From Bradyrhizobium sp. CCGB01 (GTDB taxonomy: Bacteria > Pseudomonadota > Alphaproteobacteria > Rhizobiales > Xanthobacteraceae), in NCBI RefSeq assembly GCF_024199795.1, contig NZ_JANADK010000001.1, forward strand, positions 744,001 to 808,000: DNA of 64,000 bases. The letters are read 5' to 3'. Every line of letters begins with the position of its first letter. Position 1 is the stretch's first letter. This document shows positions 41,593 through 50,330 of the stretch, one piece after another. The notes under the pieces were generated by a model. The model was not told the origin of the DNA. It saw only the letters and a program-made list of their open reading frames with translations, and made no database searches. Position numbers and translations under genes: made by a program.

Positions 41593-42369
41593 CTACGAGC
41601 TTAAGAACGAAATGGTCTTGCCTGCTAACGCCTTCATCCAAGGCCGCAATTTCTCTACGTAAAAAATCTCACCGCGACGTCGCGTTACATCTCCTATGGC
41701 GATGTCATCATACCCTTTAAAGAGCTGCTTCCGCCCTTCATCCGATGTGAAGTCTTGGCTTCCGACAGTAATGCTGAGACGATAGTGGCGAACTTGCTTC
41801 CAGATGATGTTCTCGATCGCTTTGTCGGGGTCAACATCTGGCCTCGTACAAAGCAATGCACTTACGTCAGCCGTTAAAACATTCTCGCGATCACCAGATT
41901 CGAGAAGTTTAAATTCCGGCCATACCTCGCCGGTGATCGTTTGGCGTGGATTGCTCGTTGCCTTATCCTCGAAGATCACTGCTGTCGAAACACGGCCGGT
42001 AGTCTGATCGATTTCGAGCTGCAAGCCGTCGAATCCCTTGTGGGCGAGGATCATGTGCGGCGCCCTTGTGAGCGATGATGGGCTCGCCTGCGTAGCTACG
42101 AGCCATGACATCGTTTGAAATATCCAGCCATCGCGGTGCCATGTCTCTTTCCCCTCAGGCACCGTCAGTAGTTTGATCGCAGCTGCTTGCGCGGCTTTCG
42201 TGCTTGGTGGGGGAGAGTTATTTAGACCGGCAAGGATCTTGGCGACGTGGCGAGACTGACCAAGAGCAACACGAGCAATACGTTCGGCGAGCTCGGTTTC
42301 GTCCTGCACTGCCCAGGAACATCCTCGACAGAGGCTTCCATCAAGAAAATTCGTGAGCACAATTGTCAT
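41593..42369 (-). CDS. PD-(D/E)xK nuclease-like protein, HamA-like (DUF1837 type)
   Basis: A 258-residue protein with no signal peptide or membrane segment. The pattern HKGFDGLQL (D114) followed nineteen residues later by IFEDKAT (E134, K136) fits the D...ExK active site of a nuclease, as in HamA of the Hachiman system. The rest of the protein is helical and variable. No strong ribosome-binding site precedes the ATG at 42369. It is the first gene of the two-gene island and has the same low GC content. Assignment to DUF1837 is by motif layout and context only. Confidence 0.68.
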   Translation of the reverse strand: MTIVLTNFLDGSLCRGCSWAVQDETELAERIARVALGQSRHVAKILAGLNNSPPPSTKAAQAAAIKLLTVPEGKETWHRDGWIFQTMSWLVATQASPSSLTRAPHMILAHKGFDGLQLEIDQTTGRVSTAVIFEDKATSNPRQTITGEVWPEFKLLESGDRENVLTADVSALLCTRPDVDPDKAIENIIWKQVRHYRLSITVGSQDFTSDEGRKQLFKGYDDIAIGDVTRRRGEIFYVEKLRPWMKALAGKTISFLSS

Positions 42370-42480
42370 TCAAACGAGAGAATATCTTTGGATGCAAATG
42401 GTAGTTGCAGGCAACCTTATACTCGTTTCCCTCGTTGCTCGACCGAAAAGACAGGATATCCAAACGATCTTGTGCTCAAA

Positions 42481-42514
42481 AAACAAAAACGGCCGGATCT
42501 TCCGATCCGGCCGT
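42481..42514 (-). terminator. Rho-independent terminator of rpmB
   Basis: ACGGCCGGATC (42489-42499) pairs with GATCCGGCCGT (504-514 of the same kilobase) around a TTCC loop. On the minus strand the stem is followed by TTTTTGTTTTTT. It lies 73 bases after rpmB and just before the HamA-like gene, so it isolates the island from rpmB transcription. Confidence 0.9.
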
Positions 42515-42586
42515 CAACGCAAAACTTGACTGGCTAAGCCTACGCCACGCGACGCAACCTAGCCCCCGCGCGATTTCAAAATTGGA

Positions 42587-42892
42587 TTAGCTGGCCTTCT
42601 TGACCGGCGCGTCGCCGACCTTCTTCTGGATGGCTCGCTTCAGCTCGAGGGCGCGCGGCGACAGCAAGTCGGCCTTGGCCTTGAGCAGGAAGGCATCGAG
42701 GCCGCCATTGTGGTCGACGCTCTTGACCGCGTTGGTCGAGACGCGCAGGCGCACGTTGCGCTCCAGGGCTTCGCTCATGAACGTCACGTTGACGAGGTTC
42801 GGCAGGAAGCGGCGCTTGGTCTTGATGTTGGAGTGGCTGACCTTGTGGCCGACGAGGGGGCCCTTGGCCGTCAGTTCGCAGCGGCGAGACAT
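42587..42892 (-). CDS. rpmB: 50S ribosomal protein L28
   Basis: A 101-residue ribosomal protein, with [20 protein letters not shown] at its start, the [13 protein letters not shown] segment, and a Lys-rich end. It has no zinc-binding cysteine pair of the C+ type. The ATG is at 42892. It is divergent from the DUF3108 gene. Confidence 0.95.
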   Translation of the reverse strand: MSRRCELTAKGPLVGHKVSHSNIKTKRRFLPNLVNVTFMSEALERNVRLRVSTNAVKSVDHNGGLDAFLLKAKADLLSPRALELKRAIQKKVGDAPVKKAS

Positions 42893-43046
42893 CTCTAAAA
42901 TCCTTGTCCTGTCCCCCAACGGGTTGCGGCCGCCATTCTGGGCGCCACGGGGGCTAATTCTCTGTCCTTGCAGGGAGCGGGCGGACGTATAGGGGGGAAG
43001 GGGCGGGTAGTCAAGGTTTTGGGCAGGTTTCTTGCCCCACGGCAGG

Positions 43047-43217
43047 TGTCATCGCCCGGCTCGCCGCCTTCGCCGAAGCTTCGGCGGCCGAGCGCCCCCG
43101 TGGGCCCGGCGTAGCCTTGGCGGAGCCGGGACCGGGCGATCCAGTACGCCGAGGCGCCTGCGATGACCAGAGGGGCCGCGGCGTACTGGATGCCCCGGTC
43201 AAGCCGGGGCATGACGG
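43047..43217. repeat. Palindromic repeat of the GTCATCGCCCGG...GGCGATCCAGTA family
   Basis: The 527-base gap between rpmB and the DUF3108 gene carries this inverted element, with GTCATCGCCCGG at the left, CCAGTACGCCG and GGCGTACTGG inside, and CCCCGG...CCGGGGCATGAC at the right. A relative is at 4689-4795. The rest of the gap should contain the two promoters; no gene is seen. Confidence 0.65.
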
Positions 43218-43419
43218 CGGAGGAGGCGGAGGGAGGTGCGCTCTCCTGACCCATCCCGATCACAAAAACGGCAATGATTAGCGCGCCTTACCATCACATA
43301 AAGGGCGTATTCGCACACGAATAGTCCGGTGGAGTTCCGCAAAGCTCACGCCCGGACTCATTGTTTGACCCAGTTTTTGGCTTAAGTAACAACCGTTCGC
43401 GCCCCGATTGGATTGTTTC

Positions 43420-44283
43420 GTGCTCACATCTTTTCGACATCTGCCCCGGCGGCACTCCGCCGGCCGGCTGGCCTTCGCGGCCCTTTGCGGGCTGGTCATG
43501 GCCTGGGGGGCGGATCCCGTGGCGGCGCAGGGCAAGCTCGAGGCGCAGTATGAGGCGACGCTGGCCGGCATTCCCGTCGGCAAGGGCGCCTGGAACATCG
43601 ACATCGGCGACGACGTGTTCGCGGCCGCGGCCTCAGGCGGCACCACGGGGCTGCTGAAATCGTTCGCGGGCGGGTCCGGCACCGGCGCCTCGCAGGGGCG
43701 CGTCGTCAACGGCGCGCTGGTCGCGACCGGCTACCAGGCCTCCACCACCACCTCGAAGAAGACCGAAGAGATCCGCATCACGCTCGACAAGGGCAATGTG
43801 AAGGAGTTCGGCATCGTGCCGGAGCCGCCGGTCGATGCCGACCGCATCGTCGTCACCGACGCGCATCGCCGCGGCGTCTGGGATCCGATGACGGCCTCGC
43901 TGCTGCGCGTGCCCGGCACAGGCGATCCCGTGACGCCGGATGCCTGCCACAACGCCGCCCCGGTGTTCGACGGCCGCATGCGCTACGACCTCAAGCTCGA
44001 TTTCAAGCGCATGGAGACGGTGAAGGCGGAGAAGGGGTACAAGGGCCCGGTCGTGGTCTGCTCGCTCTATTTCGTGCCTGTGGCCGGCTACATCCCCGAC
44101 CGCCCCGTGATCAAATACCTCGCCGCCCAGCGCAACATCGAGATCGCGTTCGCCCCCGTGGCCGGCACCCGCATCCTGGTTCCGTTCTGGCTGAAAGTGC
44201 CGACGCCCTTGGGGCCGGCGATGCTGGAAGCGACCAGCTTCATCACCTCCCCCCAGCCGCCGCGGGTCGCGAAGACGCAGTAA
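43420..44283 (+). CDS. DUF3108 domain exported protein
   Basis: A 287-residue protein with a signal peptide (basic start HLPRRHSAGR, hydrophobic AFAALCGLVMAW, cleavage near VAAQG) and a DUF3108 domain covering most of the mature chain (YEATLAGIPVGKGAWNIDI, and the end IPDRPVIKYLAAQRNIEIAF). It is likely periplasmic. The function of the family is not established. The GTG at 43420 gives the best signal peptide; a TTG at 43408 is also in frame. Its place beside rpmB is common in related bacteria. Confidence 0.82.
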   Translation: MLTSFRHLPRRHSAGRLAFAALCGLVMAWGADPVAAQGKLEAQYEATLAGIPVGKGAWNIDIGDDVFAAAASGGTTGLLKSFAGGSGTGASQGRVVNGALVATGYQASTTTSKKTEEIRITLDKGNVKEFGIVPEPPVDADRIVVTDAHRRGVWDPMTASLLRVPGTGDPVTPDACHNAAPVFDGRMRYDLKLDFKRMETVKAEKGYKGPVVVCSLYFVPVAGYIPDRPVIKYLAAQRNIEIAFAPVAGTRILVPFWLKVPTPLGPAMLEATSFITSPQPPRVAKTQ

Positions 44284-44295
44284 AGCCCTGCGGCC

Positions 44296-44375
44296 GTAGC
44301 CCGGATGAGCGAAGCGATATCCGGGACTGCGACCGCGAGAGAAGCCCCGCATGTCGCTTCGCTCATGAGGGCTAC
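44296..44375. repeat. Palindromic repeat, GTAGCCCGGATGAGCGAAG family
   Basis: Third copy of the family seen at 13195 and 16584, with the right half ending in GCTCATGAGGGCTAC. It follows the DUF3108 stop within 15 bases. Confidence 0.75.
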
Positions 44376-44767
44376 GACCCGCCTCAAAGGCCGAAAAATA
44401 AGTCAAGCAAATTCAATAACTTGCCTACTGTGCATGGGGTTGTTTTCACGAATATGAGTTTGGGGGTCGGGGACCGGGAATCCATTTGACTCCACCCCGA
44501 TTCTGATTCGACTCCGCGCCGTCCCCAATTTTAAGGAACCGGTCATCGAAACGCCGCTTGTGCGGCAGGGCAAAACTCCATCTAGTGCACAAATAATACG
44601 AGCCCCGCGACATGTTGCGTGAACGGAACGGGACTCAACGGGGAGTCAGCGATTCGGCCGCGATTCGTTCTAGAGTCGTTCCGAAGCTTAAGGCCAACGG
44701 GAAAAGCGTCGCAAAGTGAGACAGTTGCGCGAGGTTTGGGGGACGTGCTCCCACCCACTCGGTGTGC
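44376..44767. other. Gene-free, locally AT-richer spacer before the helicase
   Basis: No convincing gene is seen in these 392 bases, whose base composition is mixed and partly AT-rich (around 44400-44600). Short frames exist without family features. It should include the promoter of the helicase gene or part of a decayed insertion. Confidence 0.4.
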
Positions 44768-44887
44768 CCCTCACCCTGAGGAGGCCGCATCAGCGGCCGT
44801 CTCGAAGGGCGAGGGGCTTGGCTTGCTCGGCTGCACCAGCCGGGCCTTCATCCTTCGAGACGCGCTGACGCGCTCCTCAGGATGAGG
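44768..44887. repeat. Palindromic repeat of the CCTCATCCTGAGGAG family
   Basis: CTCACCCTGAGGAGG at the left and CTCCTCAGGATGAGG at the right are inverted, with TCTCGAAGG and CCTTCGAGA inside. It is the third copy of this family and lies 73 bases before the helicase start. Confidence 0.7.
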
Positions 44888-44960
44888 AGCAGATCCAGCC
44901 CCCGCAACGCCCCAGACAGCACTGACATTCGCCCAAATCGCCACTACCTAATCCCCAGAC

Positions 44961-47900
44961 ATGGCCTTCTCTTCCTCCCCCTTCGCTTCCGAGCGCGCGC
45001 CTGGCGCTGGCGTCACTGCGGTGCTCGGGCCGACCAACACCGGCAAGACCCATCTCGCCATCGAGCGGATGCTGGCGCATCCCTCGGGGATGATCGGGCT
45101 GCCGCTGCGGCTGCTCGCGCGCGAGGTCTACAACAAGATCGCCGCGCGGGTCGGCAGCGAAGCCGTCGCGCTCGTGACCGGCGAGGAGAAGATCAAGCCG
45201 AAATCGCCGCGCTACTGGGTCTCCACCGTCGAGGCGATGCCGCGCGACCTCGACGTCTCGTTCCTGGCCGTCGACGAGGTCCAGATCGCATCTGATCTGG
45301 AGCGCGGCCACGTCTTCACCGATCGCATCCTCAACCGCCGCGGCCGCGACGAGACGCTGCTCTTGGGCGCCGCCACGATGCGCCCGATCATCGAGCGGCT
45401 CTTGCCCGGCGTGTCCATGATCACGCGGCCGCGCCTGTCGCAGCTGGAATTTGCCGGCGATCGCAAGATCACGCGCCAGCCGCGCCGCACCGCCATCGTC
45501 GCCTTCTCCGCCGACGAGGTCTACGCCATCGCCGAGCTGATCCGCCGCCAGCATGGCGGCGCCGCCGTGGTGCTGGGATCGCTGTCGCCGCGCACACGGA
45601 ACGCGCAGGTCGAGATGTTCCAGAACGGCGATGTCGATTACCTCGTCGCCACCGACGCCGTCGGCATGGGCCTCAATCTCGACGTCGACCATGTCGCCTT
45701 TGCCTCCGACCGCAAGTTCGACGGCTACCAGTTCCGCCGCCTGACGCCGTCCGAGTTCGCGCAGATCGCCGGCCGCGCCGGCCGCGCCACGCGCAACGGC
45801 ACCTTCGGGACGACGGGCCGCTGCGCGCCGTTCGAGCCCGAGCTGGTCAACGCGCTCCAGAACCACACCTTCGACCCCGTGAAGATGCTGCAATGGCGCA
45901 ATTCGAAGCTGGATTTCTCCTCGCTCGGCGCGCTCCAGGTGTCCCTGAACCTCGCCCCCGGCCATGAGGCGCTGACGCGCGCGCCGATCGCCGAGGACAT
46001 GCGCGTGCTCGACCACGCCGCCCGCGACGTCGAGGTGCGCGACGTCGCGCATGGCAAGGCGGCGGTGGAGCGCCTCTGGGAGGCCTGCCAGGTCCCGGAT
46101 TACCGAAAGCTGTCGCCGGCCGCCCATGCCGAGCTCGTCACCACGCTCTACGGCTTCCTGATGCAGAAGGGATGCATTCCCGATGCCTGGTTTGCCGCCC
46201 AGGTCGACCAGGCCGACCGCATCGACGGCGACATCGACACGCTGTCGGCCCGGATCGCGCAGATCCGCACCTGGACCTTCGTCGCCAACCGCCCGGACTG
46301 GCTGAAAGACCCCGAACGCTGGCAGGGGATCGCGCGGGAGGTCGAAAATAAATTATCGGATGCGCTCCACGAACGCTTGACTGAGCGTTTCGTTGATCGC
46401 CGGACCAGTGTATTGATGCGCCGCCTGCGGGAGAACACGAGCTTGAATACGGAAATCGGCAAGACCGGCGAAGTCATCGTCGAAGGCCATGTCATCGGCC
46501 GCCTCGACGGCTTCACCTTTGCACCGGATGCGGCGGAAGCCGGCTCCGACGCGAAAGCCTTGCAGGCTGCAGCGCAAGCGGTGCTCGCCGGCGAGATCAA
46601 CGCGCGCGCCGAGAAACTGGGCAATGCGCCGGACGATCAGTTCGTGCTGACCTCGGAGGGCACCATCCGCTGGACCGGCGACGCCGTGGCGCGCCTGTCT
46701 GCCGCGGAGGACGCGCTGCATCCGCGCATCCGCATCATCTCGGACGAGCGCCTGACAGGTAGCCCCCGTGAGAAGGTGCAGGCCCGGCTCGAGCTCTGGC
46801 TCAAGACGCATATCGAGAGGCTGCTCGGGCCGATGTTCGAGCTGTCGAAGGCCGAGGACGTCACCGGCATTGCCCGCGGCATCGCCTATCAGCTCGTCGA
46901 GGCGCTGGGCGTGCTCGAGCGTCCGAAGATCGCCAACGAGCTGAAGGATCTCGACCAGCCCTCGCGCGCGGTCCTGCGCAAATACGGCGTCCGCTTCGGT
47001 GCCTATCACATCTATTTCCCCGGCCTGTTGAAGCCCGCCGGGCGTGCGCTGGCCGCGCTGCTGTGGGCGCTGAAGCAGGACAATGTCGATCTGTCGTCGC
47101 TGTCGGGCGCGCAGCATCTGGCCTCTTCGGGCCGCACCTCGTTCCCGGTCGACAAGCAGCTGCCGCGCGATGCCTATCGCGTGCTCGGCTACAAGCAGGC
47201 CGGCGAGCGCGCCGTGCGCGTCGATATTCTGGAGCGCCTGGCCGACCTGATCCGGCCGGCGCTGGCCTGGCGCGAGAACTCGCCCGGCGAGAAGCCTGCC
47301 GGCGCGTTCGATGGCCGCAGTTTTGTGGTGACGCAGGCGATGACCTCGCTCACCGGCTCGGCCGGCGAAGATTTTGCCTCGGTGCTGCGCGCGCTCGGCT
47401 ATCGCATGGACAAGCGTCCGCCGCTGCCGGTGAAGCCCGCGGCGCCTGCCGCTGCCGAGACGCCGGCTGCTGAAGTTTCTTCTGAGACGCCTGCGGCCGA
47501 GGAGGCCGCTGCCTCTGCAGAGACGGCCATCGAAGCCGCCGGCGAGCCTGTGACCGTCGAAGATGCGCCCGGCATGGAGCAGCACGACGAGGGAGCGCAG
47601 GAAGAGCCGGCGCTCGAAGCGTCTCCTGAAGCGCCCGTCACGCCGGAAGATGCCCCCGGCATCGCGCCGCCGGCGGAAGAGCCTGCTGCGCCCGTCGAGG
47701 CTGCCGAGGCCGCGCCCGCCGAGGCCGCCGCGACGGAAGCCGCCGCATCGCCCGATGCCGCCGCGCCCGAGACTGCCGCTGCGCCGGCCGAGCCCGAGCT
47801 CGTCGAGGTCTGGCGTCCCGGTGGCCGTCACGAGGACCGCAAGCCGCGCCACGAGCGTCATCGTCATCAGCGTCACCACGGCCAGCGCCCGCAGGCCGGT

Positions 47901-48329
47901 GCCGAAGCCGCCGCCGCGCCCGCGGAAGGCGAAGCAGCGCAGGCCGCCGATGGCGAGAAGCGCGGCGAGCGCCATCGTCATGGCGGCGGTCGCAGAGATG
48001 GTGGCAGAGACTTCCGCAAGCCGCGCGAAGGTGGCGAGGGCGGCGAGCGTCGCGACGACAGGAACCGCAGTTTTCAGGGCAAGGATCGCGACAACAAGGA
48101 TCGCGATCGCAACCGCGACAACAAGGGCAAGTTCGGCGGTGATCGCGACAAGGGCCGCGACAATCGTGGCCGCGACCGCGACAAGGGCCGTGACCGCCAG
48201 GGCGGGCCGTCGCTGCGTCCCTACGCATCGAGCGCGAACCCGCGCGAGCGTGATCGCCCCGCCGATCCGAACTCGCCCTTCGCTAAGCTCGCCGCGCTGA
48301 AAGAGCAGCTGTCCGGCCGCAAGGAGTGA
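44961..48329 (+). CDS. SUV3-like RNA helicase with long disordered tail
   Basis: A 1,122-residue DExH helicase close to the mitochondrial SUV3 family. Motif I is GPTNTGKT (23-30), motif II DEVQ (105-108) and motif VI QIAGRAGR (268-275). The helicase part and a C-terminal helical domain run to about residue 820. Then come about 125 residues of Ala/Glu/Pro and about 170 residues rich in Arg, Asp, Lys and Gly with repeated DRDNKDRDR- and DKGRD-type units, a likely RNA-binding tail. It probably works in RNA turnover. The S4 protein gene follows within five bases. Confidence 0.88.
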   Translation: MAFSSSPFASERAPGAGVTAVLGPTNTGKTHLAIERMLAHPSGMIGLPLRLLAREVYNKIAARVGSEAVALVTGEEKIKPKSPRYWVSTVEAMPRDLDVSFLAVDEVQIASDLERGHVFTDRILNRRGRDETLLLGAATMRPIIERLLPGVSMITRPRLSQLEFAGDRKITRQPRRTAIVAFSADEVYAIAELIRRQHGGAAVVLGSLSPRTRNAQVEMFQNGDVDYLVATDAVGMGLNLDVDHVAFASDRKFDGYQFRRLTPSEFAQIAGRAGRATRNGTFGTTGRCAPFEPELVNALQNHTFDPVKMLQWRNSKLDFSSLGALQVSLNLAPGHEALTRAPIAEDMRVLDHAARDVEVRDVAHGKAAVERLWEACQVPDYRKLSPAAHAELVTTLYGFLMQKGCIPDAWFAAQVDQADRIDGDIDTLSARIAQIRTWTFVANRPDWLKDPERWQGIAREVENKLSDALHERLTERFVDRRTSVLMRRLRENTSLNTEIGKTGEVIVEGHVIGRLDGFTFAPDAAEAGSDAKALQAAAQAVLAGEINARAEKLGNAPDDQFVLTSEGTIRWTGDAVARLSAAEDALHPRIRIISDERLTGSPREKVQARLELWLKTHIERLLGPMFELSKAEDVTGIARGIAYQLVEALGVLERPKIANELKDLDQPSRAVLRKYGVRFGAYHIYFPGLLKPAGRALAALLWALKQDNVDLSSLSGAQHLASSGRTSFPVDKQLPRDAYRVLGYKQAGERAVRVDILERLADLIRPALAWRENSPGEKPAGAFDGRSFVVTQAMTSLTGSAGEDFASVLRALGYRMDKRPPLPVKPAAPAAAETPAAEVSSETPAAEEAAASAETAIEAAGEPVTVEDAPGMEQHDEGAQEEPALEASPEAPVTPEDAPGIAPPAEEPAAPVEAAEAAPAEAAATEAAASPDAAAPETAAAPAEPELVEVWRPGGRHEDRKPRHERHRHQRHHGQRPQAGAEAAAAPAEGEAAQAADGEKRGERHRHGGGRRDGGRDFRKPREGGEGGERRDDRNRSFQGKDRDNKDRDRNRDNKGKFGGDRDKGRDNRGRDRDKGRDRQGGPSLRPYASSANPRERDRPADPNSPFAKLAALKEQLSGRKE

Positions 48330-48333
48330 TCCC

Positions 48334-48612
48334 ACGACCACCGAGCGGCAGCGCATCGACAAATGGCTCTGGCACGCGCGGGTGGTGAAGGCGCGTACCT
48401 CCGCGGCCGAGCTCGTCGTCACCGGCCACGTCCGCGTCAACGGTGAGCGCGAAAAGTCGCCGGGCCATGCGATCAAGATCGGTGACGTCATCACCATCGC
48501 GCTCGATCGCACCGTGCGGGTGCTGAAAGTCACCGCCTTCAACGAGCGCCGCGGCGACGCCGCCTCGGCCCGCGTGCTCTACGAGGAAATGAATGAAGCG
48601 AAGCGCAATTAA
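48334..48612 (+). CDS. S4 domain RNA-binding protein with a probable ACG start
   Basis: A 92-residue S4 protein, Hsp15-like, that binds RNA. The conserved S4 opening RIDKWLWHARVVKARTSAAEL is encoded only if translation begins at or near 48334. No ATG, GTG or TTG occurs in that frame before GTG 48382, which would cut off half of the domain's first helix. An AAGGAG site at 48321-48326 is seven bases before an ACG at 48334, so ACG (Thr codon) is the best start. An ATG that has mutated or a sequencing error is possible. It follows the helicase stop by four bases and is likely co-transcribed with it. Confidence 0.8.
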   Translation, partial: TTTERQRIDKWLWHARVVKARTSAAELVVTGHVRVNGEREKSPGHAIKIGDVITIALDRTVRVLKVTAFNERRGDAASARVLYEEMNEAKRN

Positions 48613-48744
48613 TTGCGCATTGAATTCATTTCTTGGTCGATCAAACACATAAAGCCGTCATGATCGGCCGTTCCCGACCTTGCGGCGCCGGGCCATCCGC
48701 GCTACGCAAGCCGCGACTTTTAAAAGAGCTTTTCGGAGCGTTGG

Positions 48745-49083
48745 ATGACTTACGTCGTCACTGAAAACTGCATCAAGTGCAAGTACACCGACTGCGTCGA
48801 GGTCTGCCCGGTCGACTGTTTCTACGAGGGCGACAACATGCTCGTCATCCATCCTGACGAATGCATCGACTGCGGCGTGTGCGAGCCGGAATGCCCCGCC
48901 GACGCCATCAAGCCGGACACGGAACCGGGCCTCGAAAAGTGGCTCCAGGTCAACGCTGACTACGCCAAGAGCTGGCCGAACATCACGCAGAAGAAAGAAT
49001 CACCCCCGGACGCGAAGGAATTCGACGGTCAGGAAGGCAAGTTCGAGAAATATTTTTCTCCGAACCCCGGCTCCGGTGACTAA
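48745..49083 (+). CDS. fdxA: Seven-iron ferredoxin FdxA
   Basis: A 112-residue ferredoxin with one 3Fe-4S and one 4Fe-4S cluster. Cysteines C9, C17 and C21 (followed by P) belong to the first site and the C40-x2-C43-x2-C46-x3-C50-P motif to the second; C25 is the extra ligand position seen in this family. A longer C-terminal tail follows. It is a separate gene after the S4 protein. Confidence 0.93.
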   Translation: MTYVVTENCIKCKYTDCVEVCPVDCFYEGDNMLVIHPDECIDCGVCEPECPADAIKPDTEPGLEKWLQVNADYAKSWPNITQKKESPPDAKEFDGQEGKFEKYFSPNPGSGD

Positions 49084-49152
49084 ATTCCGGCGCAAACTTA
49101 ACCCTAATACCTTCGTCAACGCCGAAAACCAGCCCTCAAGACCCCTAAATCA

Positions 49153-49187
49153 TTGATTTTTGCGGGAAATGTGCTATATTGGGCACA
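49153..49187 (+). promoter_or_regulatory. Candidate sigma-70 promoter of the CarD gene with inverted repeat
   Basis: TTGATT (49153-49158), a 16-base spacer and TATATT (49175-49180) resemble a housekeeping promoter. TGTGC (49170-49174), eight bases and GCACA (49183-49187) form an inverted repeat across the -10 element, which could be a repressor site. Confidence 0.5.
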
Positions 49188-49240
49188 TTAAGCTGAACCC
49201 AGTCAGCCCAGTTGGCCCCGTTGGGTTCCCGTGAAACCAA

Positions 49241-50221
49241 ATGTCGAAACAGGGGCGTGGCAGTTTCCGCGCGCAGGCTGTGTCACAGAAAACGCGTAAA
49301 AAGAGTACTTCAGCGAGGGCTTCCCATAAGGAGGCCAAAAAAGTCGCCGCGGCCAGCCGTAGCGCATCCAAGGGTCGGACCGCGACGAAGGCGCCGGCTG
49401 CAAAGTCCTCGAAGAACAAAAGAAGCGCAATGCCTAACAAGACTGCCAAACCGGCCGCGAAAGCGACCGTTGCCAAGCCTGCTGCTGCCAAGGCTCCTGC
49501 TGCCAAGCCCGCCGCGCCGAAGGCCCCTGTTGCTGCTGCTCCTGCCAAGGCTCCTGTGGTTGCCAAGCCGGCTGTGAAGGCCGCTGCGCCTGCGCCGAAG
49601 GTCGAGGAAAAGAAGGTCGTGACCCAGCGCCAGGGCTTCAAGGCCAACGAATTCGTCGTCTATCCCGCTCACGGCGTTGGCCAGATCCTGGCCATCGAGG
49701 AGCAGGAGATCGCCGGTGCGAAGCTCGAGCTGTTCGTCATCAACTTCATCAAGGACAAGATGACGCTGCGCGTGCCGACCGCCAAGGTCGCCAACGTCGG
49801 CATGCGCAAGCTGTCCGAGCCCGCGCTGGTGAAGAAGGCGCTGGAGACGCTGAAGGGCCGCGCCCGCGTCAAGCGCACCATGTGGTCGCGCCGCGCCCAG
49901 GAATACGAAGCAAAGATCAATTCGGGCGACATCGTCGCGATCGCGGAAGTCGTGCGCGATCTCTACCGCTCGGAATCGCAGCCGGAGCAGTCATACAGCG
50001 AACGCCAGCTCTATGAAGCGGCACTCGATCGTCTGTCCCGCGAGATCGCGGTCGTGCAGCACTCGACCGAGACCGAAGCGGTCAAGGAGATCGAGGCCCA
50101 GCTCGCCAAGAGCCCGCGCCGCACCAACGCCAAGGCGGAAGCCGCCGATGGCGAGGGCGAGACGGATGCCGACGGCGATACCGATGGCGACGACACCACC
50201 GTCGCCGACGAGGCCGCCTAA
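49241..50221 (+). CDS. CarD-like transcriptional regulator with histone-H1-like N-terminus
   Basis: A 326-residue protein. Residues about 134-290 form a CarD domain (NEFVVYPAHGVGQILAIE, MTLRVPTAKVANVGMRKL), which binds RNA polymerase beta and stabilises the open complex. The first 125 residues are rich in Lys, Ala and Pro with repeats such as KPAAAKAPAAK, like eukaryotic histone H1 tails and the N-terminus of Myxococcus CarD, except that here the tail is N-terminal. The C-terminus is acidic. Most CarD proteins are about 165 residues, so the extension is notable. A strong terminator follows. Confidence 0.9.
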   Translation: MSKQGRGSFRAQAVSQKTRKKSTSARASHKEAKKVAAASRSASKGRTATKAPAAKSSKNKRSAMPNKTAKPAAKATVAKPAAAKAPAAKPAAPKAPVAAAPAKAPVVAKPAVKAAAPAPKVEEKKVVTQRQGFKANEFVVYPAHGVGQILAIEEQEIAGAKLELFVINFIKDKMTLRVPTAKVANVGMRKLSEPALVKKALETLKGRARVKRTMWSRRAQEYEAKINSGDIVAIAEVVRDLYRSESQPEQSYSERQLYEAALDRLSREIAVVQHSTETEAVKEIEAQLAKSPRRTNAKAEAADGEGETDADGDTDGDDTTVADEAA

Positions 50222-50249
50222 GCGCCTCTCGCGTCGATCGCAACCAATC

Positions 50250-50278
50250 AAAAGCCCGGCCGAAAGGCCGGGCTTTTT
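50250..50278 (+). terminator. Rho-independent terminator after the CarD gene
   Basis: AAAAGCCCGGCC pairs with GGCCGGGCTTTT around GAAA, followed by TTG. It lies about 30 bases after the stop and may also act on the convergent LysR transcript. Confidence 0.9.
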
Positions 50279-50330
50279 GTTTGACGCGCGCGGCGGCGGT
50301 CGGCTTGTCGCGGAACCCCCGCGGGCCACG

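Noticed and set aside
38280..42369. Restriction-modification or CRISPR-associated helicase genes
   Set aside because: No methyltransferase, HD-nuclease domain or repeat array is present; the helicase is of Ski2/Hel308 style.
42370..42480. tRNA attachment site at the right edge of the island
   Set aside because: No tRNA-like sequence or direct repeat matching the left edge could be seen by eye; a computed search for repeats of 15-50 bases flanking 38.2 and 42.4 kb would settle it.
44619..44885. An 88-residue plus-strand frame before the helicase
   Set aside because: Its second half lies in a palindromic repeat and it has no ribosome-binding site or conserved feature.
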